Shown: piece after piece, positions 25,541-33,895 of the stretch
How the letters are laid out: the number at the start of each line of letters is the position of its first letter
How positions within the stretch are numbered: position 1 is the stretch's first letter
DNA from: Candidatus Contendibacter sp.
GTDB lineage: Bacteria; Pseudomonadota; Gammaproteobacteria; Competibacterales; Competibacteraceae
Length of the DNA: 39,441 bases
NCBI GenBank assembly: GCA_029624765.1
Contig: JARSSO010000062.1
Location: 1-39,441 of the forward strand
Reading direction: 5' to 3'
The notes under the pieces: generated by a model
Database searches by the model: none
Told to the model about the DNA's origin: nothing
Seen by the model: the letters and a program-made list of their open reading frames with translations, nothing else
Translations under genes and position numbers: made by a program

Positions 25541-26926
25541 TTACCATTCGTCGCCGATCTGGTATTCCTTGAGACGGCGTTTCAGGGTGGACAGCGGAAT
25601 CCCCAATTCCCGGGCGACGGCGGCCTTGTTGCCCTGATTGCGCTCCAGCGCTTCCACGATCATGCGCCGCTCCATCTTTTTGAGATGCGCGCGCGCGTCC
25701 GCCGGATTTTCGGACTCAAGGACCGGTTCCGCGCGGCTGGGGGTGGGAACGGGAGGAGCGGGAGGGACGACGGGGGACGTGGCGATGGTCGTCTTGGACA
25801 GACGCAGATCCTCCGGGCGAATCTCCCGCTCGCCGCAGAGTACCGCCGCCCGCTCCAGCACGTTACGCAGCTCCCGCACGTTGCCCGGCCAGGAATAGCC
25901 TTGCAGGGCTTCCATGGCCGCCGCTGACAACCGGCAGTGCAACTGCAAGCGCTCGCACAGATGGCGGGCAATTAGAGGGATGTCTTCCCGGATTTCCCGC
26001 AGGGCCGGCACCTCGATCGGCACCACCGACAACCGATAGAACAGATCGGCCCGGAACGCGCCGGCCCGGACCATGGCTTCCAGATCGCGGTGCGTGGCGG
26101 TGATGACGCGCACGTCCACCCGCAACGGCTTGTCGGAACCGATCGGCAGGACCTCGCGGGTTTCCAGCACCCGCAGCAACCGGGGTTGCAGATCCAGCGG
26201 CAGTTCGCCGATTTCGTCGATGAACAGCGTGCCGGTGTGGGCCTGGCGAAACGCGCCCTCGCGCGCGCCGGTGGCGCCGGTGAACGCGCCCTTGATGTGG
26301 CCGAACAGATCGTTGCGCACCATCTCCGGATCGGCCACCGAGGCATCGAACACCACCAGCGGCCCCGGCCGGCCCGAAAAGGCGTGCAGGGTCCGCGCCA
26401 CCAGTTCCTTGCCGGCGCCGGACTCGCCGTGCAGATGCACGGTGGTGGGGGTGGACGCCACCGCCCGAATCAGCCCATACAGCTCGCGCATCCGCTCGCT
26501 GGATCCCACCAGCTCGCCCAGGTGATCCTGACGCGGCACCGCCACCTTGCGCTCCTCGGTGTGCTGGCGGATCAGCAACCGCGAATAACCCAGCCGGCAT
26601 TCGGCGTTCGCCGGGATATAGGCTTCGGTGATGCGCACGTCGTTGATGAACGTGCCGTTGGTGGAACCGAGATCGCGCAACAGCAAACCGGCGGGCGTCA
26701 TGCGGATCTCGGCGTGCCGGCGCGAGACCGCCCGGTCGGTCAAGACCACGTCATTGTCCGGAGCGGTGCCCATGCGCAGGACAGGCAGGCCCAGACTGAC
26801 TTCCAGACCAACGTCCGGCCCGCCAACGGCCCGCAATTCGATGGCCTCAAACTGAACCCGCAACGGGGAGGGAGAGGTTGCGACAATCACCTCGGTGCCA
26901 TTGCCGAAAGAGGAAGATGCAGCCAT
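25541..26926 (-). CDS. FHA-domain sigma-54-dependent transcriptional activator
   Basis: The 461-residue protein has an N-terminal FHA domain (about 25-110; MGTAPDNDVVLTDRAVSRRH, DLGSTNGTFIND) that binds phospho-threonine. A sigma-54 AAA+ domain follows at about 135-365: Walker A GESGAGKELVA, sigma-54-contact loop GAFTGA, Walker B GTLFIDEIGELPLDLQ and arginine finger region YRLSVVPIEVPALRE. The C-terminal Fis-type helix-turn-helix (about 415-455; NKAAVARELGIPLSTLKRRL) binds DNA. The FHA input suggests control by a Ser/Thr kinase, but none is in the window. It lies 90 bases downstream of the membrane spermidine-synthase-like gene on the same strand. Targets are unknown. Confidence 0.93.
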   Translation of the reverse strand: MAASSSFGNGTEVIVATSPSPLRVQFEAIELRAVGGPDVGLEVSLGLPVLRMGTAPDNDVVLTDRAVSRRHAEIRMTPAGLLLRDLGSTNGTFINDVRITEAYIPANAECRLGYSRLLIRQHTEERKVAVPRQDHLGELVGSSERMRELYGLIRAVASTPTTVHLHGESGAGKELVARTLHAFSGRPGPLVVFDASVADPEMVRNDLFGHIKGAFTGATGAREGAFRQAHTGTLFIDEIGELPLDLQPRLLRVLETREVLPIGSDKPLRVDVRVITATHRDLEAMVRAGAFRADLFYRLSVVPIEVPALREIREDIPLIARHLCERLQLHCRLSAAAMEALQGYSWPGNVRELRNVLERAAVLCGEREIRPEDLRLSKTTIATSPVVPPAPPVPTPSRAEPVLESENPADARAHLKKMERRMIVEALERNQGNKAAVARELGIPLSTLKRRLKEYQIGDEW

Positions 26927-27016
26927 TGCGTCACCGGAAAAGTTGTTCTTTGCTCAAGTCTATACCAGTTTAGTCCGTGACAATGGCGGGTGTGGCTTCT
27001 TGTGGGCGTTGGCGGC

Positions 27017-29446
27017 TCACTCGCCCGGAAAACGGACGGCGGCGGTCAGATACAGGGCGACGGCCACGATCACCACCGTGGTGAACCCCCAATGAATCGC
27101 CAGCACGGTGGCCAGCACCGCCGCCACCACCGAGGCGAAGCCATTCAACGCCCAGGCCCACGGCGTCAGGGCTGGCGCCCGGGCCGCGACGCCGGCCAGA
27201 CCCAGGGGAAAGGGCATCCCCATGGCGAAAGCGAGCGGGGCGATCAGCAGCACCGACAATCCCATCTTGACACCGTCCGCCAGGTCTCTCAGATGCTGGA
27301 ACGCCGACGGCAGCGCCAACGCGTACCCCAGCGCCAGCCCGGCGATCATCCCCGCCGCCAGCCTGACCCCCCGCCGCGACTGTCCCGCCGCCTGGAACCG
27401 TTCGGCGACGCGGCTGCCCAGTCCGGCGAACAGCAGGAACGCGGTCAACACCACCGCCACGGCGTACACCGGATGGTTGAGGAACAGGATGAATTTCTGG
27501 ATGAAAGCGATTTCGACGAACATGAAGGCCAGGCCCAGCGCGGTAAAGTACAGCGCGACGTCGCCCGCCCCTCGCCCGGCCCCCGGCTCCCGTCGCAGGA
27601 ACAGCCCCAGCGGCAGGAGGGTCAGAACCAGGCCAAAGACCACCGCCTGCGCCAAGGTGGCGATCACCACCGGATAGCCCCATTCCAGCAGCGACAGGCC
27701 GCCGCGATGCTTCAAGGCCAAAATTTCCGGCAGGGCGTTCCAGCGGAAGAACCGGAAGAAATAGGGGCGGTCGTCGGTGGCTGGCTCGATGACGAACTTG
27801 TAGCGGTCCACGAAATCCGCCCGCCGAGCGGACAGCAGCGCCGTCGCGCCCTCGTAAAAATACGGCTGGTCCAGGATGTTATGGCGATTCGCCACATCCG
27901 GCGTCATGCCGGGATACCAGGCCGGGTCGAAGGCGCGGGCCGCGCAAAACGCCTGAATCGCCGCGATCTCGTCCGGGGTGAAGGGACCGTTTTTCACCAG
28001 CAGGGTCGCGGTTTTCCAACCCCGGATCATGGCCAGCCGCGTTCCGGGGTCCGCCACGCCCCGCGCTTCCAGCGCCGCGACCGCTGTCGCGAACAGTTTG
28101 AGCGCGTCTCGCGGCGGCAAGGTGACCCAGCGGGTAATCGCCAGCAGACCGCCGGGCCGTAGATGGTCCAGATAAACCTCCAGGGCTTCCACGGTGTAGA
28201 GGTAGCTTTCCGCCAGGCCGTGCAAACCCGCCGCCGCCGCCGAGAAGGCATCCAGGAGCGCCACCTCGATCAGATCGAACCGCGCGGCGCTGGCCTCGAC
28301 AAAGCCGCGCGCCTCTCCGACGTGCGCTCGCACGCCCGGCAGACTGTAGGGCCGGCCGGAAAAGTCGCCGAACCGGTCTTGCACCAGGGACACCACCCGT
28401 GGATTCAGTTCCACGGCGTCCACGGTTCGGGCGCCGAGCGCCAGCGCCTGCAGGATGTCGGTTCCGCCGCCCGCGCCCAGGATCAGCACGGTGGGACGTT
28501 GCAAAAGATGATAGGGCAGAGCCGAGGTGAGAAAGTCCAGATAGGCCAGCGGCTCCCAGCGGCCGTCGAAGCGGTTGATGGCGGTCAGACCGTCGCCGTC
28601 GGTGAACAGCCCCAGTTGCGGCGGCGGCTCGGCGCTGGCCAGCAGACTCAGGCCCGGCGCGTGGCGAAACGGCGCGGTGGGGCTTTCGACCACCGTCACC
28701 ACGCCCAGCGGGCTGGAGGTTTCGGCGACCACCCGCGTCCCGGCGACTTGCAGGGTCTGGGCCAGCTCCTTGTAGGGCGAGGATTGCAATTCGGTCCAGG
28801 ACGCCGGCAGCGCCAGAATGACCAGCGCCGCCAGAGCGAAGCCGACCACCGCTCGGCGCTGACCGCCGCGCCAGACCGCCAGCGCCCCGGCGGCCAGTCC
28901 AGCCACGGCGATTCCGCGCAGGGCGGTCTCCGGCCGCATGATCGTCAGTAACCCGACGCTGCCCAGACCACCCATCGCCGCGCCGATGATGTCGGCGGCG
29001 TACAGGCGCGGGATATGGGCGGGGAAAGTGGTGAAACTCAGGCAGATGGCGGTGGCGGCACAGCCGAAGGGCACGATCAACAGGGCATGGATCAGCGCCA
29101 GCCGCGCCAGTTGACGGAAATCCCAGAGGATTTCCAGCGCGTTGAAGCCGACGTTCTGGGCGGCGAGAAAACCCAGCGGCGCGGTTGCGCCAAACAGGCC
29201 GGCGGTGATGGCGAACGCGCCGGTAAAGCGCGCCCGCAGCGGGCGCTGGGTCAGGGTCACGAACGCGCCCGCCGCCCCGTAGCCCAGCAGCGCCACGCTG
29301 ATCATCATGTAGGCGAAGTGATGCCACTGGATGATCGAGAACAGCCGCATGAGCAGGATTTCATAACTCAGGGCGGCGGCCGAAAGCAGGGCGATGGCCA
29401 GGTAAGGGGGTTGATCCAGAGGTGGGCCGGCGAGCTGCGAACCCAT
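27017..29446 (-). CDS. Large membrane protein with spermidine-synthase-like domain
   Basis: From ATG 29446 the product is 809 residues. The N-terminal part (about 1-215) has several membrane helices (YLAIALLSAAALSYEILLMR, FAYMMISVALLGYGAAGAFV). The middle (about 330-520) is a Rossmann methyltransferase/spermidine-synthase fold (VLILGAGGGTDILQALALGA, VDAVELNPRVVSLVQDRFG, FDLIEVALLDAF). The C-terminal part (about 620-809) again has many helices (DVALYFTALGLAFMFVEIAF, AIHWGFTTVVIVAVALYLT). Such MFS-like fused SpeE-like proteins are widespread, but polyamine synthesis is unproven for them. The catalytic Asp pair of true SpeE is not clearly present. An upstream ATG at 29620 would add an Arg/Pro-rich leader and overlap the next gene, so it is unlikely. 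Confidence 0.85.
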   Translation of the reverse strand: MGSQLAGPPLDQPPYLAIALLSAAALSYEILLMRLFSIIQWHHFAYMMISVALLGYGAAGAFVTLTQRPLRARFTGAFAITAGLFGATAPLGFLAAQNVGFNALEILWDFRQLARLALIHALLIVPFGCAATAICLSFTTFPAHIPRLYAADIIGAAMGGLGSVGLLTIMRPETALRGIAVAGLAAGALAVWRGGQRRAVVGFALAALVILALPASWTELQSSPYKELAQTLQVAGTRVVAETSSPLGVVTVVESPTAPFRHAPGLSLLASAEPPPQLGLFTDGDGLTAINRFDGRWEPLAYLDFLTSALPYHLLQRPTVLILGAGGGTDILQALALGARTVDAVELNPRVVSLVQDRFGDFSGRPYSLPGVRAHVGEARGFVEASAARFDLIEVALLDAFSAAAAGLHGLAESYLYTVEALEVYLDHLRPGGLLAITRWVTLPPRDALKLFATAVAALEARGVADPGTRLAMIRGWKTATLLVKNGPFTPDEIAAIQAFCAARAFDPAWYPGMTPDVANRHNILDQPYFYEGATALLSARRADFVDRYKFVIEPATDDRPYFFRFFRWNALPEILALKHRGGLSLLEWGYPVVIATLAQAVVFGLVLTLLPLGLFLRREPGAGRGAGDVALYFTALGLAFMFVEIAFIQKFILFLNHPVYAVAVVLTAFLLFAGLGSRVAERFQAAGQSRRGVRLAAGMIAGLALGYALALPSAFQHLRDLADGVKMGLSVLLIAPLAFAMGMPFPLGLAGVAARAPALTPWAWALNGFASVVAAVLATVLAIHWGFTTVVIVAVALYLTAAVRFPGE

Positions 29447-29514
29447 GCGGTAGTCCCAAGCGGGCCGATGGTGGGGGTGAAGCGCAACGCGCGCGATCGG
29501 CGCTGACCAGGCGG

Positions 29515-29868
29515 TTACGCCGCCGTGCGCTGGGCCGGGCGGTAGATGGCGCGCAAATGGGACGGCAACAGTTCGGCGGGATAGGTTCCGGCCCGCAGTT
29601 TGCCCAAATGCCACCACCATTGCGCGAGCGGGCGGGTGGGGTCATCGCGCAATAACTCAGCCGGCAAGGCGGATTCCGCCTCATCGGTGAGTAGTTCCAA
29701 TAGAAACTCATCGGCATACCAAAGGGCCGCGAGCTGCTGTTCGTTCCAAGGCTGCTGGGCGACATGCTGGCGCTGCTCGCGCAAGCCAGGCGCAATCCCT
29801 TCAGGCAACCCTTGAATGACCGAGGCTTTATAGCAGGTTAAAGCAGAAGGTCGCTCAGTAGACACCAT
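29515..29868 (-). CDS. Hypothetical protein, 117 residues
   Basis: The ATG at 29868 follows a strong GGGAGG site by four bases. The soluble acidic product shows Trp-rich segments (PWNEQQLAALWYADEFLLEL, PLAQWWWHLGKLRAGTYPAE) and ends HLRAIYRPAQRTAA. No family is recognised. Its first 31 bases overlap the end of an older open frame (29838 onward), suggesting that the two were once a coupled pair. It precedes the membrane spermidine-synthase-like gene by 68 bases on the same strand. Confidence 0.6.
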   Translation of the reverse strand: MVSTERPSALTCYKASVIQGLPEGIAPGLREQRQHVAQQPWNEQQLAALWYADEFLLELLTDEAESALPAELLRDDPTRPLAQWWWHLGKLRAGTYPAELLPSHLRAIYRPAQRTAA

Positions 29869-30060
29869 GCACCTCCCAAACTAAGACCATCGTGATCGTG
29901 TACGCTAACGCGCCGCCCATTTCTTTCGACCACCGCCAGCAAATGATATCGGTCAGAATATACTACGTAGCGACTATTCGGGTCAGGATCGGGCAGCGTC
30001 AGTCTAGCACCCGGATCGGACAGAACTTTTTCAAACCACCGATCTAGTGGATTGACGCAT
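29838..30060 (-). pseudogene. Small gene remnant without a start codon
   Basis: The minus strand encodes a protein-like stretch, NPLDRWFEKVLSDPGARLTL then PDPDPNSRYVVYSDRYHLLA and VVERNGRRVSVHDHDGLSL, ending at TAA 29838-29840. It overlaps the start of the 117-residue gene in the manner of an operon pair. No plausible start codon exists in its coding part. The frame runs upstream into the palindromic repeat cassette, so the 5' end was probably replaced by that insertion. No family is recognised. Confidence 0.45.
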
Positions 30061-30241
30061 AAATTCTGACAGGTAGCGCTTAGCGAGCCTGGCTCCCACG
30101 CTCCAGCGTGGGAGCACGTCCAGACGCTCCAGCATCGCGATTTTATTGGGAATTCGGGCCGCTGGAGCGGCTTGTCAGCATTCCCACGCTGGAGCGTGGG
30201 AACGAGAACCTATCAAAACTTGTGCGGCGGCCCACTAGATC
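30041..30241. repeat. Repeat cassette with two inverted REP-like palindromes
   Basis: Two near-identical palindromes, GCTCCCACGCT-CC-AGCGTGGGAGC (30092-30115) and TTCCCACGCT-GG-AGCGTGGGAA (30181-30202), lie head to head. Inverted 10-mers GATCTAGTGG (30041-30050) and CCACTAGATC (30232-30241) bound the segment. I recall CCCACGCTCCAGCGTGGG as a REP-type repeat in many gammaproteobacteria. The cassette separates two small gene pieces. Confidence 0.65.
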
Positions 30242-30523
30242 AGTGGGAGCGCCGATTGCCTCCCGTTCTAAAAAGCGCCGCTTCACGTAGTGAATCAGCC
30301 GACTATCCAGGGGCTGTTTGTTTTTGATCGCATCCAGCACCTGCCGTACTTCAGGTATCGATCCATACGGCGACAGACCCGATTCCAGCTTGCGGGTCAA
30401 ATTCCCCGCTTGAAATTTCTTCGTTCCCCAATCGGGAATGGTCAGCGCCTTGACCAGCGCCTCGGCGGTCTGGATCGTGGCTGGATCGCCAGCACGAAGC
30501 ACAGCGGGGTGAACCCGTGGCAT
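30143..30523 (-). CDS. Hypothetical protein with repeat-derived C-terminus
   Basis: The 126-residue frame starts at ATG 30523 behind GGAG, 13 bases after the pcm stop. Residues 1 to about 95 look like a real soluble protein (DPATIQTAEALVKALTIPDW, LESGLSPYGSIPEVRQVLDA, SRLIHYVKRRFLEREAIGAP). From about residue 97 the frame runs into the palindromic repeat, giving a low-complexity tail (SFDRFSFPRSSVGML). The native C-terminus was therefore probably replaced. No family is recognised, and the product may not be functional. Confidence 0.5.
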   Translation of the reverse strand: MPRVHPAVLRAGDPATIQTAEALVKALTIPDWGTKKFQAGNLTRKLESGLSPYGSIPEVRQVLDAIKNKQPLDSRLIHYVKRRFLEREAIGAPTDLVGRRTSFDRFSFPRSSVGMLTSRSSGPNSQ

Positions 30524-30536
30524 GGGCGGCTCCGAC

Positions 30537-31265
30537 TCAGCGCCCGCCGCCGGTCAAAGGCACGAAACTGACCGGCAGAATCTGCCGGGTCGTGATCGCG
30601 CCGTCCGCCTTCTTTTCCACCAGCAGAAGATACTGGGCCATGAAGTGCGCGCCGACGGGAATGACCATGCGGCCACCCGGCTTGAGCTGGCGGATCAGGG
30701 GCGGCGGAACGTGGCTGGCGGCGGCGGTCACCACGATGGCGTCGAAGGGGGCGGCTTCTTCCCAGCCGCGATAGCCGTCGCCGGCGCGGGTCTCGACGTT
30801 GGCGTAACCCAGCGCCTTCAGTCGTTCGGCGGCCTGCCAGGCCAGTGGTTCGACGATCTCGATGCTGTAAACCCGCCCGACCAGTTCGGCCAGCACCGCC
30901 GCCTGATAGCCGGAACCGGTGCCGATTTCCAGCGCGGTCTGGCCCGGTCGGGGATCGATCAGGTCAGTCATCAGAGCGACGATGTAGGGCTGGGAAATGG
31001 TTTGGCCATGGCCGATGGGCAAGGGCCGGTTTTCATAAGCGTGGGGAACTTGCTCCTCGGGCACGAACCGATGCCGAGGGACCCGGCTCATGGCCGTCAT
31101 CACCGGCGCGGCGAACTCGCGGCGGCCGGTCTCGGCGGCGGTTTCGTGAGCCAGCGCGGCGATGTCGGCGGTCAACCGCTGGCGCTGGCGGTCGAAATCG
31201 TCGGCGGCCGGCGAGCCGGCCATGCCCAGCCACAGTAAAAGAACGAACCCCAGGAAACGATACAT
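30537..31265 (-). CDS. pcm: Protein-L-isoaspartate O-methyltransferase, exported form
   Basis: Methylates abnormal L-isoaspartyl residues with S-adenosylmethionine to start their repair. The 242-residue protein shows the family blocks VPRHRFVPEEQVPHAYENRP, LPIGHGQTISQPYIVALMTD, the SAM-binding loop ALEIGTGSGYQAAVLAELVG and the C-terminal LLRQLKPGG-like region (PPLIRQLKPGGRMVIPVG). A hydrophobic N-terminal signal (FLGFVLLLWLGMAGSPAA) indicates export to the periplasm, unlike cytoplasmic E. coli Pcm. The usual neighbours surE and nlpD are absent, consistent with a second, envelope-targeted copy. Confidence 0.92.
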   Translation of the reverse strand: MYRFLGFVLLLWLGMAGSPAADDFDRQRQRLTADIAALAHETAAETGRREFAAPVMTAMSRVPRHRFVPEEQVPHAYENRPLPIGHGQTISQPYIVALMTDLIDPRPGQTALEIGTGSGYQAAVLAELVGRVYSIEIVEPLAWQAAERLKALGYANVETRAGDGYRGWEEAAPFDAIVVTAAASHVPPPLIRQLKPGGRMVIPVGAHFMAQYLLLVEKKADGAITTRQILPVSFVPLTGGGR

Positions 31266-31519
31266 GGCCGCGGCCTCCGGGCCGATTGGTGCTGAAAATG
31301 ATAGCGCGTCCGCCCCGAGTATTTTCCAGCGGCTCCGGTCTTTATACTACCGCGTCGGAAGCTGGATGGTTTTTCGGCGTGGCGATGTTATCTTGAAGCC
31401 GTCAGGGAAGGCGCGGGCGCCGTCGGCGCGACCCACGCCCCCACCGCGCGATGCCCCGACCGATTTTCATGGCATCCTAATTCGATCACTGGTTCATCCC
31501 TTTTTGGAAATCACGCCTC
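31266..31519. other. Divergent intergenic region, pcm / bioB
   Basis: No gene is seen in these 254 bases. The region should hold the promoters of pcm (leftward) and the biotin genes (rightward). I could not identify a BirA operator or a clear promoter by eye. Confidence 0.4.
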
Positions 31520-32518
31520 ATGAACGACGCAGCCCTTCTCTCCCAACCGATGCCGCACGCCCCTATCCTGGCGCCCGCCGCGCCGCAGCCCGCCTGGAGC
31601 GTGGAAGCGGTGTTGGCGCTGTTCGAGTTGCCCTTCGCCGATCTGCTGTTCCAGGCGCAGCAAACCCTGCGTGCCTACTTCCTCCCCAACGCGGTGCAGC
31701 GTTCGACTTTGCTCTCGATCAAGACCGGCAACTGCTCCGAGGATTGCGGTTATTGCTCGCAGTCCAAGCGCTACGCGACCGACCTGGAAGCCCACAACCT
31801 CATGCCGCTTGAAGATGTGGTGGCTGCTGCCCAGGCCGCTAAGGACAAAGGAGCCAGCCGGTTTTGCATGGGCGCGGCCTGGCGCGGACCCAAGGACAAG
31901 GACATGGGCCAGGTCCTGGACATGGTGCGGGCGGTCAAGGCGTTGGGCCTGGAAACCTGCGTCACCCTGGGGATGCTCAAGGAAGGGCAGGCCCAGCAGT
32001 TGCGGGACGCCGGCCTGGATTACTACAACCACAACCTCGACACCGCCCCGGAATTTTACGAAGAGATCGTCACCACCCACACCTATCAGGACCGGCTCGA
32101 TACCCTGCGCAGCGTGCGCGAGGCCGGCCTCAAGGTATGCAGCGGTGGCATCGTCGGCCTGGGCGAATCGCGCCTGCATCGCGCCGGGTTGATCGCGACC
32201 CTGGCCAATCTCGATCCGCCGCCGGAATCGGTGCCAATCAACAATCTGATCGCGATTCCCGGCACGCCGCTCGCCGACAACGAGCCGACCGACATCTTCG
32301 AGTTCGCGCGCACCATCGCCGCCGCCCGCATCACCATGCCGCGCAGCTACGTGCGCCTGTCCGCCGGGCGCGAGCAGATGAGCGAGGCCGAACAGGCGCT
32401 GTGCTTCCTGGCCGGAGCCAACTCAATTTTCTACGGCGACAAGCTGCTGACCACCAGCAACCCGCAAATGGCGCGCGACGAAGCCCTGTTCGAGAAGCTG
32501 GGTTTGCACGGGGTTTAG
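31520..32518 (+). CDS. bioB: Biotin synthase
   Basis: A radical-SAM enzyme that inserts sulfur into dethiobiotin. The 332-residue protein has the radical-SAM cluster CSEDCGYCSQS (CxxxCxxC) near residue 75. Other conserved blocks are KDKGASRFCMGAAWRGP, CVTLGMLKEGQA, LDYYNHNLDTAPEFY, SGGIVGLGES and the Arg-containing YVRLSAGREQM near the [2Fe-2S] site. Length is close to E. coli BioB (346). It is the first of five co-directional genes; bioA starts 12 bases after its stop. The ribosome site (GGAA) is weak. Confidence 0.97.
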   Translation: MNDAALLSQPMPHAPILAPAAPQPAWSVEAVLALFELPFADLLFQAQQTLRAYFLPNAVQRSTLLSIKTGNCSEDCGYCSQSKRYATDLEAHNLMPLEDVVAAAQAAKDKGASRFCMGAAWRGPKDKDMGQVLDMVRAVKALGLETCVTLGMLKEGQAQQLRDAGLDYYNHNLDTAPEFYEEIVTTHTYQDRLDTLRSVREAGLKVCSGGIVGLGESRLHRAGLIATLANLDPPPESVPINNLIAIPGTPLADNEPTDIFEFARTIAAARITMPRSYVRLSAGREQMSEAEQALCFLAGANSIFYGDKLLTTSNPQMARDEALFEKLGLHGV

Positions 32519-32530
32519 TCGAACCCGTCC

Positions 32531-33895
32531 ATGAACAACCGCGACTGGCTCGACCGCAGCCTGAAGGCCGTCTGGCATCCCTGCACCCAGATGAAGCTCC
32601 ACGACACCGGCGTGTTGCCACTGGTTCCGGTGGCGCGCGGCCAGGGTCCGTGGCTGTACGACTTTGAGGGCCGGCGCTATCTGGACGCCATCAGTTCATG
32701 GTGGGTGAATCTGTTCGGCCACGCCCACCCGCGCATCAACGCCGCCGTCAAGGATCAACTGGACCGGTTGGAACAAGTGATTCTGGCCGGATTCACCCAT
32801 GCGCCGGTGGTGGAACTGTCCGAACGGCTGGCGGCGCTGACCGGGAACACGCTCGGCCATTGCTTCTACGCCTCGGACGGCTCCTCGGCGGTGGAAATCG
32901 CCCTGAAGATGTCGTTTCACTACTGGCGCAATCACGGCCAGCCCGACAAGAACCACTTTCTCTGTCTGGCCGGCGGCTATCACGGCGAAACCCTGGGCAC
33001 GCTGGGCGTGAGCGACGTTGCGCTGTACAAGGAGGTTTACGCGCCCCTGCTGCGGCAGGCGGTCACCGTGTTCTCGCCCGACGCGCGCCAGGCGGAGGCG
33101 GGAGAATCCGCCGTCGCGGTCGCCCACCGCGCCGCGACCGCGCTGGAAGCGACGCTGGCCGCGCGACATGAATCCATCGCCGCCCTGATCGTCGAGCCAC
33201 TGGTGCAGGGCGCGACCGGAATGGCGATGCACGACCCGGAGTATTTGCGGCTGGCCCGCGCCCTGTGCGACCGTTATCGGGTCCATCTGATCGCCGACGA
33301 GATCATGGTCGGGTTCGGCCGCACCGGCACGTTGTTCGCCCACGAACAGGCCGGCATCCGCCCCGATTTTCTCTGCCTGTCCAAGGGCCTGACCGGCGGC
33401 TATCTGCCCCTGTCGGTGGTGCTGACCACCGAGGACATGTTCGCCGCCTTTTACGACGACGCGGTGACGCGCGGCTTTCTTCATTCCCATTCCTACACCG
33501 GCAATCCGCTGGCCTGCCGGGCGGCGCTGGCGACCCTGGACCTGTTCGCCGAGGAGGACGTGCTGGCCCGCAATCGGCGCTTCGCCGAGCGGTTCACTGC
33601 CTTGCTGGCGCCGCTGGCTCACCATCCAAGGGCACGACATTTCCGCCACCGGGGCATGATCTGGGCAGTGGACATCGCCACCGACGATCCCGATTTCCGC
33701 CCGCGTTTCTACCGGGAGGCGCTGCAACGCGAAATCCTGTTGCGCCCGCTGGGAACCACGATCTATTTCATGCCGCCCTACATTCTCGACGACGACGAAG
33801 CCGCGCTGTTGGCCGAGCGGGCGGTCGCGGCGCTGGACGCGGCGTTGCGAGGTTCCCCTCCCCCTCTGGAAAAGGAGTTGGGGGTGAGGGCGTGA
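32531..33895 (+). CDS. bioA: Adenosylmethionine-8-amino-7-oxononanoate aminotransferase
   Basis: Transfers an amino group from S-adenosylmethionine to KAPA to give DAPA. The 454-residue class III aminotransferase shows WHPCTQMK near the N-terminus, ISSWWVNLFGHAHPRIN, YASDGSSAVEIALKMSFHYW, LIADEIMVGFGRTGTLFAHE and the PLP-lysine region CLSKGLTGGYLPLSVVL. The last dozen or so residues (GSPPPLEKELGVRA) come from a GC-skewed palindromic repeat at 33853-33890, so the native tail was extended or replaced. Its TGA overlaps the bioF GTG by four bases. Confidence 0.96.
   Translation: MNNRDWLDRSLKAVWHPCTQMKLHDTGVLPLVPVARGQGPWLYDFEGRRYLDAISSWWVNLFGHAHPRINAAVKDQLDRLEQVILAGFTHAPVVELSERLAALTGNTLGHCFYASDGSSAVEIALKMSFHYWRNHGQPDKNHFLCLAGGYHGETLGTLGVSDVALYKEVYAPLLRQAVTVFSPDARQAEAGESAVAVAHRAATALEATLAARHESIAALIVEPLVQGATGMAMHDPEYLRLARALCDRYRVHLIADEIMVGFGRTGTLFAHEQAGIRPDFLCLSKGLTGGYLPLSVVLTTEDMFAAFYDDAVTRGFLHSHSYTGNPLACRAALATLDLFAEEDVLARNRRFAERFTALLAPLAHHPRARHFRHRGMIWAVDIATDDPDFRPRFYREALQREILLRPLGTTIYFMPPYILDDDEAALLAERAVAALDAALRGSPPPLEKELGVRA
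33853..33890. repeat. Hairpin-forming repeat at the bioA-bioF junction
   Basis: C-rich CCCCTCCCCCTCT (from 33855) is followed by GTTGGGGGTGAGGG (to 33890), able to form a G/C hairpin around GGAAAAGGA. I recall similar CCCTCCCC...GGGGGTGAGGG units as dispersed intergenic repeats. Here it encodes the end of BioA and contains the only AAGGAG near the bioF start. Confidence 0.5.

Noticed and set aside
27017..29446. Calling the gene speE
   Set aside because: Only the Rossmann core is similar; the protein is far longer, has many membrane helices, and the polyamine-site residues are not clear.
30092..30202. CRISPR-like array
   Set aside because: Only two palindromes in inverted orientation, with no regular spacers or cas genes.
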